Assembly (NCBI RefSeq): GCF_947489255.1
Contig: NZ_CANLCY010000003.1
Span: forward strand, 310,001-374,000
DNA from: an uncultured Microbacterium sp.
GTDB taxonomy: Bacteria > Actinomycetota > Actinomycetes > Actinomycetales > Microbacteriaceae
DNA length: 64,000 nt
Reading direction: 5' to 3'
Shown here one piece after another: positions 1-6,630 of the stretch. The notes under the pieces are model-generated. The model was given only the letters and a program-made list of their open reading frames with translations, did no database searches and was not told the origin of the DNA. Each line of letters opens with the position of its first letter. Position 1 is the first letter of the stretch. The position numbers were made by a program, and so were the translations under genes.

Positions 1-1
1 C

Positions 2-448
2 GGCTTCCTCCGCGACGCCGTCGCCGCCCGCACCGGGGTCGAGGCCGAGATCGCGGGCGCGTCGACGTTCGGGGTGCGGCGGGCCGTGGCCCCGGCACTG
101 CGGCGCGGACGGATCGTCGTCGTGGGCGACGCGGCGCACGAGGTGAGCCCGATCGGCGGTCAGGGCATGAACCTCGGCCTGCTCGATGCGCTCACGGTGG
201 CGCCCCTGCTCGCACCCTGGGTGCGCCACGGCGACGACACGGGCCTCACCCGGTGGGAACGCGACCGCCTGGCGTCGGCGCGGCATGCGGCGCGCCTGGC
301 CTTCCTGAACACGATGCTCGGTCGCGCGGCCGCCCCTGCCGTGCACGCGGCGCGCACGACGGCGCTGCGCACGGTGCTGCGCGGGCCGGGCGGCGCGGCG
401 TTCACGCGGGCGTACGCGATGCGGTTCGACCGGGCCGCGCGGGGCTGA
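2..448 (+). CDS. FAD-dependent monooxygenase, C-terminal part (5' end outside window)
   Basis: The window opens inside this gene; the frame is open from base 2 and stops at 448, giving the last 148 residues. The segment reading VVGDAAHEVSPIGGQGMN matches the GD...P..GQGMN motif of aromatic hydroxylase/UbiH-type flavoproteins, where the Asp binds the ribityl part of FAD. The protein would be a cytosolic or membrane-associated NAD(P)H/FAD oxidoreductase. It faces a UbiA-type prenyltransferase gene. In related actinobacteria, FAD oxidoreductase plus UbiA genes often accompany a type III polyketide synthase and a methyltransferase; those would lie to the left and cannot be seen, so that context is inference. 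Confidence 0.8.
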   Translation, partial: GFLRDAVAARTGVEAEIAGASTFGVRRAVAPALRRGRIVVVGDAAHEVSPIGGQGMNLGLLDALTVAPLLAPWVRHGDDTGLTRWERDRLASARHAARLAFLNTMLGRAAAPAVHAARTTALRTVLRGPGGAAFTRAYAMRFDRAARG

Positions 449-500
449 CGGCGCCGGGCGCGTGCCGGGGCGCGTGCGCGTGCACGACCGCGGGCGCGAT

Positions 501-741
501 GGGCGACACGCCGACGCGGAGGCCGCCTCGCGCGGCGTGTCGGCGCCGACTCCGCCGTTGTGCACACCGGGCGGGGCCAGAGTGGGCGGGGTGGGCAGCA
601 CGCCGGGCGGCGATGGCGCGGGGTGTGCACAGCGGCGGATGCCGCGGGATGTGCACAGCGGCGGATGCCGCGGGCGACACGCCGACGCGGAGGCCGCCTC
701 GCGCGGCGTGTCGGCGCCGACTCCGCCGTTGTGCACACCGG
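501..741. repeat. 70-bp direct repeat pair with short tandem insert in a 343-bp gene-free gap
   Basis: The gap 449-791 between two convergent genes has no credible gene. Bases 501-570 and 672-741 are identical over 70 bp (offset 171 bp), and similarity continues with mismatches for about 30 bp more. Between them a 26-bp unit beginning GTGCACAGCGGCGGATGCC occurs at 625 and again at 651. All four blocks carry the palindrome GTGCAC. No terminator with a clear U-tract is visible here. Origin by local tandem duplication is inferred. Confidence 0.8.
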
Positions 742-791
742 CCGGGGCCGGAGCGGGCGCGGCCGGGACGACTCCGCGGACGGCGGGGACG

Positions 792-1616
792 TCAGGTGGT
801 GACGAGCTGGGCGGCCAGCAGCAGGGCCGCGAGCATCGTGAGCTGGAACACCGCGCGGCCCGGAGGGCGCACCATCACCGCGACGACGGCGGTGGCCGCG
901 ACGGTCAGCACGGCCACGAAGAACACGGTGCCGACGGTGGTGGCATCCGTCCCGAAGAGCACCGCGACGGCGCCGACCGTGATCCCCACCGCGGCGAGCA
1001 CCACCGAGGCGCGCGCGCCGAGCCGGTGCGGCAGGCCCCGCACGCCCGTCCGACGATCGTCGTCGAGGTCGCGCACGACGTTGGTGAGGTGCACGGCGGC
1101 GCCGAGGGCGGCGCCGGCGAACGAGGCCCAGGGAGCGGCGAGCTCCGGATCGGGCAGCGAGAGCGTCGCGAACGAGGGGAACAGCCCGAAGCTCAGCAGG
1201 AAGGGGGCGATCGAGAACGGCGTCGACTTGAGCCCGGCGTTGTAGGCCCAGGCCGAGGCGAGGGCGATCGCGTGGGCGGCGAGCAGTCCCGGCCCGAGCG
1301 GCAGCGAGAGGACGATCGCCACGACGAGGGATGCCACGGCCACCGCGAGCGCGCGCTCCGGGGTCACCGCTCCCCCGGCGATGGGCTTGTCGGTGCGGCC
1401 GACCGCCGCGTCGCGGGCGCCGTCGATCGCGTCGTTGGAGAGTCCGACCGACACCTGACCGGCGAACACGGCCACGACCAGCAGAGCGAGACGCGCGGGC
1501 TCCACGCCGGCCGCGATGCCCAGCGCGAGAGACAGGGCCGTGACCACGAGCGTGGGCCCGGGATGGGTCGCCCCCCACAGCGCCTTCACGAGGGGCGGCT
1601 TCGCCGCGGCATCCAT
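792..1616 (-). CDS. UbiA-family prenyltransferase
   Basis: A 274-residue integral membrane protein of the UbiA superfamily, which transfers a polyprenyl group from a diphosphate donor to an aromatic or other acceptor. The first Asp-rich motif NDAIDGARD (residues 61-69) and a second one (NVVRDLDDD, about 195-203) that bind Mg-diphosphate are both present, and hydrophobic helices fill the rest. Start chosen at the ATG at 1616 (MDAAAKPP), where family members begin, rather than an upstream ATG at 1694 that would add an Arg-rich unlikely N-terminus. It converges on the FAD monooxygenase. Substrate cannot be read from sequence; menaquinone-type, haem-O-type or polyketide acceptors are possible. 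Confidence 0.88.
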   Translation of the reverse strand: MDAAAKPPLVKALWGATHPGPTLVVTALSLALGIAAGVEPARLALLVVAVFAGQVSVGLSNDAIDGARDAAVGRTDKPIAGGAVTPERALAVAVASLVVAIVLSLPLGPGLLAAHAIALASAWAYNAGLKSTPFSIAPFLLSFGLFPSFATLSLPDPELAAPWASFAGAALGAAVHLTNVVRDLDDDRRTGVRGLPHRLGARASVVLAAVGITVGAVAVLFGTDATTVGTVFFVAVLTVAATAVVAVMVRPPGRAVFQLTMLAALLLAAQLVTT

Positions 1617-1678
1617 CACCCGGACGACGCTACCCGGCGCGGGACGCCCGCGGCGTCTCCGGCATGTCGCGTGGGAGA

Positions 1679-1746
1679 TCCGTCGAGTGTCCACGGCACG
1701 CCGTGCGCCGCGACGGGCGGACGGCGTGGTCTGGACACTCGGTCGA
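1679..1746. repeat. Dispersed inverted repeat, copy 1
   Basis: Arms GAGTGTCCA (1685-1693) and TGGACACTC (1732-1740) are perfect complements; an inner pair CACGCCGT (1697-1704) / ACGGCGTG (1721-1728) extends the fold. A second copy with the same arm spacing lies at 45099-45154. It sits between the UbiA start and the CIRCE operator of the Hsp20 gene. Confidence 0.75.
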
Positions 1747-1752
1747 GGAGGC

Positions 1753-1779
1753 TTGGCACTCTCGGGTGGAGAGTGCTAA
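1753..1779. promoter_or_regulatory. CIRCE operator (HrcA site) upstream of hsp20
   Basis: TTGGCACTC (1753-1761), nine bases, GAGTGCTAA (1771-1779). This matches the CIRCE consensus TTAGCACTC-N9-GAGTGCTAA with one mismatch and exact spacing. CIRCE is bound by the HrcA repressor, so the downstream Hsp20 gene should be derepressed on heat shock. Confidence 0.93.
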
Positions 1780-1790
1780 TCTTCTGCCGA

Positions 1791-1811
1791 GTTGAGCGGA
1801 GGTGACTCAAC
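1791..1811. promoter_or_regulatory. HAIR-like operator (HspR site) upstream of hsp20
   Basis: GTTGAGC (1791-1797), GGAGGTG, ACTCAAC (1805-1811). The HAIR consensus is CTTGAGT-N7-ACTCAAG; spacing is exact and the TTGAG and ACTCAA cores are present, differing only at outer and innermost positions. It begins 11 bases after CIRCE, so the gene is probably under double HrcA/HspR repression. Confidence 0.75.
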
Positions 1812-1861
1812 TTCAACAGACCCGGATGTGTCATCCGGACCGATCGAAAAGGAGAACGACC

Positions 1862-2317
1862 ATGGCCACCTACGACCCCTTCCGCGACCTCGACCGCCTC
1901 GCGTCGACGCTCCTCGACGCCCGCCGCGGCGGTGGTCCGCGACGGATGCCGATGGACCTGTACCGCGACGGCGACCACTACGTGCTCGCGGCCGACCTGC
2001 CCGGTGTCGACCCCGGGTCGGTCGACATCGACGTCGACGGGCAGCTGCTGACGATCCGCGCCGAACGCACCCTCGGCTCCGGCGAGGGCGTGAAGTGGAT
2101 CACCCGCGAACGCGAGACGGCATCCTTCGTCCGGCAGCTCAACCTGGGTCAGGGCATCGACACCGAGCGCATCAGTGCCAGCTATCGCAACGGCGTGCTG
2201 AGCGTCACGATCCCGGTCAGCGAGAAGGCGAAGCCGCGGCGCATCGCCGTCTCGACCGACGACGGCGAGGGCGTGATCGAGGCGCACGAGAGCACTCCGC
2301 AGCCGATCGAGCAGTAG
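1862..2317 (+). CDS. Hsp20/alpha-crystallin small heat-shock protein
   Basis: A 151-residue ATP-independent holdase that binds unfolding proteins in the cytosol. The alpha-crystallin domain spans about residues 35-135 (DLYRDGDHYVLAADLPGVD at its start) and ends with the NGVLSVTIPV strand near residue 115. The start is the ATG at 1862, preceded by AAAAGGAGAAC; an in-frame ATG at 1802 would lie inside the HAIR operator and is rejected. Expression is predicted to be controlled by the CIRCE and HAIR sites directly upstream. A strong hairpin at 2361-2396 ends the transcript. Length and domain layout are normal. Confidence 0.95.
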   Translation: MATYDPFRDLDRLASTLLDARRGGGPRRMPMDLYRDGDHYVLAADLPGVDPGSVDIDVDGQLLTIRAERTLGSGEGVKWITRERETASFVRQLNLGQGIDTERISASYRNGVLSVTIPVSEKAKPRRIAVSTDDGEGVIEAHESTPQPIEQ

Positions 2318-2360
2318 GAGCCGCGGCCGAGCGGGCGCGATCGCCCGCCGTCCTGACAGC

Positions 2361-2396
2361 ACGGTGCCCCGGCCGCCTCTGCGGCCGGGGCACCGT
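2361..2396. terminator. Bidirectional intrinsic terminator
   Basis: A perfect 16-bp stem (2361-2376 with 2381-2396) around a CTCT loop lies between the convergent Hsp20 gene and the acidic-protein gene. There is no long U-tract, as is usual in high-GC actinobacteria. Confidence 0.85.
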
Positions 2397-2404
2397 GCGT
2401 CGGT

Positions 2405-2764
2405 TCAGAGGTCTTCGGGGGCCAGATCGCCCTGGCCTTCCTCGCCCAGCTCGACGACGCCGGGATCCTCGCCCTGCGAATCGGTGCCGGTCGACTCCGG
2501 GTGGATGTCCTCGAGCGGGATGTCGCTGTCGTCGGCCGGGATCTCCGCCGGGTCGCCCCCGGTCGCGGTCGCCGGGTTGATGTCCTCGGGGTCGGCCCCC
2601 TCGTCGAGGGCGGTCGTGGCATCCCACTCCGCCTGCGCCGGGTCGAGCGTCGGGTCGGGCTCGATGGACGTGTCGCCGTCGCGAAGGGGCTGCACACCCG
2701 CAATGCCCGCGTCGGCTGCCGGCGCGGTCGCGTCGGGGGTCGGGTCGATCGAAGCGTCGCTCAT
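2405..2764 (-). CDS. Acidic small protein, function unknown
   Basis: A 119-residue protein starting MSDASIDPTPD, rich in Asp, Glu, Ala and Pro and almost without Lys, so strongly acidic and probably disordered. No signal peptide or membrane segment. The ATG at 2764 follows GGAAGGACCCCTC, a good ribosome site; the longer frame upstream is basic and not coding-like. I do not recognise a family. Two other acidic small proteins occur at 6082 and 14301, all close to stress genes, so a hydration or stress role is possible but unproven. Confidence 0.7.
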   Translation of the reverse strand: MSDASIDPTPDATAPAADAGIAGVQPLRDGDTSIEPDPTLDPAQAEWDATTALDEGADPEDINPATATGGDPAEIPADDSDIPLEDIHPESTGTDSQGEDPGVVELGEEGQGDLAPEDL

Positions 2765-2849
2765 GAGGGGTCCTTCCGTCGGACGCGGGTGGCCGCCGGG
2801 ATCGGCGGTGATCTCCATCCAACGCGGCCCCTCGCGGGCTCCCCGGGCC

Positions 2850-2930
2850 CTTGACAGGCGCCGCCGCGCGCTCCCGGCGACGCGGCAGCGGGTGCGAGGC
2901 CCCCTGTGCCACCGCGCGTCGCTGTCAAGG
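2850..2930. promoter_or_regulatory. Inverted CTTGACAGGCG-type motif in divergent promoter region
   Basis: CTTGACAGGCG at 2850-2860 and its near mirror GCTGTCAAGGCG beginning at 2921 face each other across the gap between divergent genes 2764(-) and 2970(+). Each TTGACA could be a -35 box, but I see no -10 at 16-18 bases in either direction, so a regulator site is equally likely. A similar pair occurs at 14199-14237. Confidence 0.35.
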
Positions 2931-2969
2931 CGCTGGCATCCCGGCATCCGGCGGCGGAGCGTGGGGCAC

Positions 2970-4178
2970 ATGACCCCTTCTCCCTCCGCCGCCCCCGTGC
3001 GCGTCGTCGTCATCGGCGGCGGCAACGCCGGACTCTCCGTCGCGGGGCGGCTGCATCGCGCCCGCGTCGGCGAGATCACCGTGATCGAGCCTCGCGAGCA
3101 GCACGTGTTCGCTCCGCTGCAGTCGCACATCGCGGGAGGGGCCGCGCGCGCGTCCGAGGCGATCCGGCCTCAGGCCGACGTCATCCCTCCGGGGGTGCGG
3201 TGGCTGCGCGACGAGGCGTTCACCGTGGATGCCGCGACCCGGCGCGTGCACCTCGTCTCGGGCGGACGCATCGACTACGACCAGCTCGTCGTCTGCGCCG
3301 GGATGCGCATGGCGTGGGAACAGATCCCGGGCCTGCCCGAGGCCATGGCCGCCCCCGAGGGCGTGTCGAACTACGACTACGACCTCGCCGCGAAAGCCTC
3401 GCCCGTGCTGCGCGACCTGCGCCGCGGCACCGTCGTGTTCACCCAACCGCCGGAGCCCGCCTCGTGCGGCGCCGCGGCGCAGAAGCCGATGTACCTCGCG
3501 TGCGACTGGTGGCGCGCGATCGGCGTGCGCGACGACATCCGCGTCGTGTTCGTCTGCCCCGACCCGGTGCCCTTCGGCATCCCGGCGATCGATCGCGAAC
3601 TGCGGCGCAAGCTCGACGAGTACGGCATCGAGGTTCGCTACCAGCGCGAACTCACGAGCGTGGATGCCGGCTCCCGCACGCTCGAGATCGGCCACGGCGA
3701 CACCCGCGAGACGCTCGCGTACGACGTGCTGCACGCGGTTCCGCCGCAGCGGGCGCCGGAGTGGATCGCCGGCAGCGGGCTGTCGGCATCCGATGATCCG
3801 CACGGGTTCGTCGACGTCGACCCCGAGACCCTGCAGCACGTCCGACACCCCGAGATCTGGGCCGTCGGTGACGCAGCGACGGTCGCGACGCGGCGCTCGG
3901 GCGGGGCCATCCGACAGCAGGCGAAGACGTTGGTGAAGAACATCACGGCGGCGCTGAACGGCCGCACTCCGTCCGCACGGTACGACGGCTACAGTGTCGT
4001 GCCGTTCACGGTCTCGCGCGGCACGGTGGTGTTCGCGGAGTTCGACCGGCGAGGACGGCTGCAGCCGAGCGTCCCGTTCTGGCGGTCGCTGTATCGCGAG
4101 CGCCGCCTGTCGTGGATCGCGGACCGCCGCGTGCTGCCGTGGGTGTACTGGCACCTGATCCTGCGCGGCCGCGCCTGA
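2970..4178 (+). CDS. Sulfide:quinone-reductase-like NAD(P)/FAD oxidoreductase
   Basis: 402 residues with the N-terminal FAD fold VVIGGGNAGLSVAGRL (about residues 11-26) and the second FAD motif AVGDAATVATRRSGGAI near residue 300. The stretch EPASCGAAAQKPMYL (about 161-175) resembles the KCAGAPQKIMYL segment of sulfide:quinone reductases, where the Cys forms a polysulfide bridge; a further Cys follows in VFVCPDP. The C-terminal Cys of classical SQRs is not visible near the GD motif. Expected role: membrane-peripheral oxidation of sulfide or another thiol with quinone as acceptor; an NDH-2-like role cannot be excluded. Start at the ATG at 2970. No other sulfur gene is nearby. Confidence 0.78.
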   Translation: MTPSPSAAPVRVVVIGGGNAGLSVAGRLHRARVGEITVIEPREQHVFAPLQSHIAGGAARASEAIRPQADVIPPGVRWLRDEAFTVDAATRRVHLVSGGRIDYDQLVVCAGMRMAWEQIPGLPEAMAAPEGVSNYDYDLAAKASPVLRDLRRGTVVFTQPPEPASCGAAAQKPMYLACDWWRAIGVRDDIRVVFVCPDPVPFGIPAIDRELRRKLDEYGIEVRYQRELTSVDAGSRTLEIGHGDTRETLAYDVLHAVPPQRAPEWIAGSGLSASDDPHGFVDVDPETLQHVRHPEIWAVGDAATVATRRSGGAIRQQAKTLVKNITAALNGRTPSARYDGYSVVPFTVSRGTVVFAEFDRRGRLQPSVPFWRSLYRERRLSWIADRRVLPWVYWHLILRGRA

Positions 4179-4183
4179 GACCT

Positions 4184-4286
4184 GGAGACGTCGACAGGCT
4201 CGGCCTCCTCCCGCCCCAGGTTCCTGAGCGCGTCGAAGGGACCGGCACCGCTACCTGAACCGGAGACTTCGACAGGCTCAGCCTCC
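4184..4286. repeat. Three REP-like 25-bp palindromes
   Basis: Units at 4184-4208, 4219-4243 and 4262-4286, each exactly 25 bp: 6-base complementary arms around a 13-base core TTCGACAGGCTCA (or its complement). Arms differ between units but still pair. They fill the gap between the SQR-like gene and the SRPBCC gene. Confidence 0.85.
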
Positions 4287-4419
4287 TCGCGATCGCATCA
4301 TGGACGCGCTCTGCGCCTATAGGGCACGAACGCCGATCCCTCAACCCCGGGGGCGGGCGGTCGGCATCCCGCGAAGACTGAGGACAGCCCCGGAAACCAC
4401 ACGAAAGAGGACATGCACC

Positions 4420-4872
4420 ATGGCACAGGTCATCGAAACCATCGACGTCGACGTTCCCGTCCGCGTCGCCTACAACCAGTGGACCCAGTTCGAGGAGTTC
4501 CCGCACTTCATGAGCTTCGTGGAGTCCATCACGCAGAAGAGCGACACGCTCACGCACTGGAAGGTGAAGATCGGCGGAGCCGAGCGCGAGTTCGACGCCG
4601 AGATCACCGAGCAGCACCCCGACGAGCGCGTCGCGTGGAACAGCGTCGGCGGCGACGAGAACCACGCGGGTGTCGTGACCTTCCACCGACTGTCGGATGC
4701 CGAGACGCGCGTGACCGTGCAGATCGACTGGGAGCCGACCGGTGTCCTCGAGAAGCTCGGCGCGGTCTTCGGCGCCGACGACCACTCGGTGAAGAAGGAC
4801 CTCGCCAACTTCAAGGAGTACATCGAGTCGCGCGGTGCCGAGTCCGGCGCCTGGCGCGGCGACGTCAGCTGA
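4420..4872 (+). CDS. SRPBCC-family (polyketide cyclase/START-like) protein
   Basis: A 150-residue protein of the helix-grip fold. It begins MAQVIETIDVDVPVRVAYNQ and has the WTQFEEFPHFMSFVESI segment typical of bacterial coenzyme-Q-binding/polyketide-cyclase-like stress proteins that hold a hydrophobic ligand in an internal cavity. No signal or membrane segment. Start at ATG 4420 after ACGAAAGAGG; an ATG seven bases upstream is in another frame. Monocistronic, closed by the terminator at 4888. Ligand unknown; homologues are often annotated as cyclase/dehydrase. Confidence 0.88.
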   Translation: MAQVIETIDVDVPVRVAYNQWTQFEEFPHFMSFVESITQKSDTLTHWKVKIGGAEREFDAEITEQHPDERVAWNSVGGDENHAGVVTFHRLSDAETRVTVQIDWEPTGVLEKLGAVFGADDHSVKKDLANFKEYIESRGAESGAWRGDVS

Positions 4873-4887
4873 CGTCTTACCCTCCAC

Positions 4888-4925
4888 GAAAGCCGGGCCC
4901 GCCTCCACAGGCGGGCCCGGCTTTC
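4888..4925. terminator. Bidirectional intrinsic terminator
   Basis: A perfect 16-bp stem (4888-4903 with 4910-4925) with loop TCCACA, between the convergent SRPBCC and aldo/keto reductase genes. The outermost GAAAG/CTTTC gives short A and T runs on both strands. Confidence 0.9.
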
Positions 4926-4937
4926 GTCATGACGAGG

Positions 4938-5930
4938 TCACCACTGCGGGTGGATCTCCGCGCGCAGACGACGGTCGTAGACGTCGCGCACCAGCGCGTC
5001 GAAGGCCTCGAGGTCGAAACCACCGTCGAGCAGGTCGCCCGCGGCCGCATTGGCGCTCGCCTGCTGCACCGAACGCGCCCCCGGGATGACCGCCGTGACG
5101 CCGGGGCGCGACGCGATCCACGCGAGCGTCGCCGCCGGCAGGGTCACGCCCTCGGGCAGCGATGCCTTGAGCTCGTCGGCGGCGGCGACACCCTCGTCGA
5201 ACGGCACGCCCGAGAACGTCTCGCCCTTGTCGAAGGCCTCGCCGTTGCGGTTGTAGCTGCGGTGGTCGTTCTCGGCGAAGGTCGTGTCGGCTGTGTACTT
5301 TCCCGACAGCAGGCCGCTGGCCAGCGGAACGCGTGCGAAGACCGCGACGTTCTTCTCGACCGCGAGGGGCAGAACCTCGTCGAGGGGCTTGAGGCGGAAC
5401 GGATTGAAGATGATCTGCAGGTTGGTCAGGTTCGGCCGCCGCAGCGCCGACAGGGCCTGGTCCATCGTCTCGACGGACGCCCCGTAGGCGGCGATCACGC
5501 CCTCCGAGACCAGCTGGTCGAGGGAGTCCCACGTGGCGTCGTCGTCGATGACCGCAGACGGCGGGCAGTGCAGCTGTACGAGGTCGAGGGTCTCGGTGTC
5601 GAGCAGTCGCCGGGAGCGGTCGAGCCAGCCGCGGAAGTTCTCCATCACGTAGTTCTCGGGCACCTGGTCTTCGCGGCGACCCATCTTGGTCGCGACGGTG
5701 ATGCCGGCATCCGCTCGGCTCTTCAGGAACGCCCCGATGATCTGCTCGGACCGGCCGTCGCCGTAGACGTCGGCGGTGTCGAAGAGGGTGACGCCGGAAT
5801 CGGCCGAGGCCTCGAGCACGGCGCGGGCGTCGTCTTCGCTGACATCACCCCAATCGGCGCCGAGCTGCCAGGTGCCGAGGCCGATGGCCGAGACCTCGCG
5901 GCCGGTACGGGAGAGGGGACGCTGCTGCAT
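4938..5930 (-). CDS. Aldo/keto reductase
   Basis: A 330-residue NADPH-dependent (beta/alpha)8 oxidoreductase. The catalytic tetrad is visible as D51 and Y56 (LFDTADVYG), K82 (VATKMGRR) and H121 (VQLHCPP). The C-terminal cofactor site includes IPGARS (about residues 280-285). Start at ATG 5930 preceded by AAAGGAACC; an upstream in-frame ATG at 5978 lacks a ribosome site and would add 16 poor residues. Likely reduces aldehydes, ketones or methylglyoxal-type products; the exact substrate is unknown. Its divergent neighbour encodes an acidic small protein. Confidence 0.92.
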   Translation of the reverse strand: MQQRPLSRTGREVSAIGLGTWQLGADWGDVSEDDARAVLEASADSGVTLFDTADVYGDGRSEQIIGAFLKSRADAGITVATKMGRREDQVPENYVMENFRGWLDRSRRLLDTETLDLVQLHCPPSAVIDDDATWDSLDQLVSEGVIAAYGASVETMDQALSALRRPNLTNLQIIFNPFRLKPLDEVLPLAVEKNVAVFARVPLASGLLSGKYTADTTFAENDHRSYNRNGEAFDKGETFSGVPFDEGVAAADELKASLPEGVTLPAATLAWIASRPGVTAVIPGARSVQQASANAAAGDLLDGGFDLEAFDALVRDVYDRRLRAEIHPQW

Positions 5931-6081
5931 TGCGGTTCCTTTCGAAGCTGCATCGAGCCTATCCAGCCCCTCCGACACCGGGGCCGAACGAGACCGGATG
6001 CCGCGGACCGGCGTCGCGCAACCCCGCCCCCGCCCGCCGGGCGGCGACCTAGCGTGGCGTCACACCCACGGAAGGATCAGC

Positions 6082-6531
6082 ATGGACACCCCCGCCGAGC
6101 GGCTCCCCGGAGCCGACGAAGAGAACCTCGTCCCCGAGTCCGACGGTCTCGCCGCCGACATCCCCGCCGGTGCCGCAGGGGCCGACTCCGGCGCCGTCGG
6201 AGCCGCGCGGATCGATCCCGACGACGAAGCGCGCATGCAGAACATCTCGAGCCAGAACGACCTGCCCGGCGTCGGCACCCGCGCCGCCGACGGCCTCACC
6301 GAGCGGGACTCGAGCGAGGGCGGGTCGACCTCGCGCCACACCGAGGACACGCAGGGCACCGATCACCACGCGACGGAGAGGACCCCCGCCTCTCCCCCGC
6401 GCGACGCCGACGGCGGCGAGGCGCACGTGGACGCCGACGACCCGATCGCGGCGTTCCAACCGGGCGTCGGCCGCGACTCGGCGGCATCCAGCAAGATCGC
6501 CCAGCGACTGCCCGACCCCGACGACGCCTGA
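6082..6531 (+). CDS. Acidic hydrophilic protein, function unknown
   Basis: 149 residues starting MDTPAERLPGADEEN, rich in Asp, Glu, Ala and Gly with no hydrophobic segment, so likely disordered. The ATG at 6082 follows GGAAGGATCAGC; a -10-like TAGCGT at 6050-6055 predicts a leader of about 20 bases. The segment MQNISSQNDLPG (around 54-65) is the only stretch that looks structured. I do not recognise a domain. Same compositional class as the proteins at 2405 and 14301. Confidence 0.7.
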   Translation: MDTPAERLPGADEENLVPESDGLAADIPAGAAGADSGAVGAARIDPDDEARMQNISSQNDLPGVGTRAADGLTERDSSEGGSTSRHTEDTQGTDHHATERTPASPPRDADGGEAHVDADDPIAAFQPGVGRDSAASSKIAQRLPDPDDA

Positions 6532-6538
6532 CCGCCCC

Positions 6539-6572
6539 GCGCGGGAGGTTCCGCCGCCGGCGCCTCCCGCGC
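6539..6572. terminator. Intrinsic terminator
   Basis: GCGCGGGAGG (6539-6548) pairs with CCTCCCGCGC (6563-6572) just after the stop codon of the acidic-protein gene; the 14-base loop can form a small inner stem. Confidence 0.65.
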
Positions 6573-6574
6573 CC

Positions 6575-6599
6575 GGTCCCATCGACGGGCTCGGGAACC
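6575..6599. repeat. REP-like 25-bp palindrome, diverged copy
   Basis: Same 25-base layout as the units at 4184 and 16052, with arms GGTCCC and GGAACC (one mismatch) and a core differing from TTCGACAGGCTCA at three positions. Confidence 0.55.
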
Positions 6600-6630
6600 T
6601 CCCTCCTCGCCGGAGGTCGAGCCCGTGCCG

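Noticed and set aside
501..741. CRISPR or attachment-site pair
   Set aside because: Only two long copies with a shorter tandem repeat between; no integrase, transposase or tRNA nearby.
2850..2930. TTGACA boxes as ordinary sigma-70 promoters
   Set aside because: No -10 element at 16-18 bases in either direction, so annotated only as a possible regulator motif.
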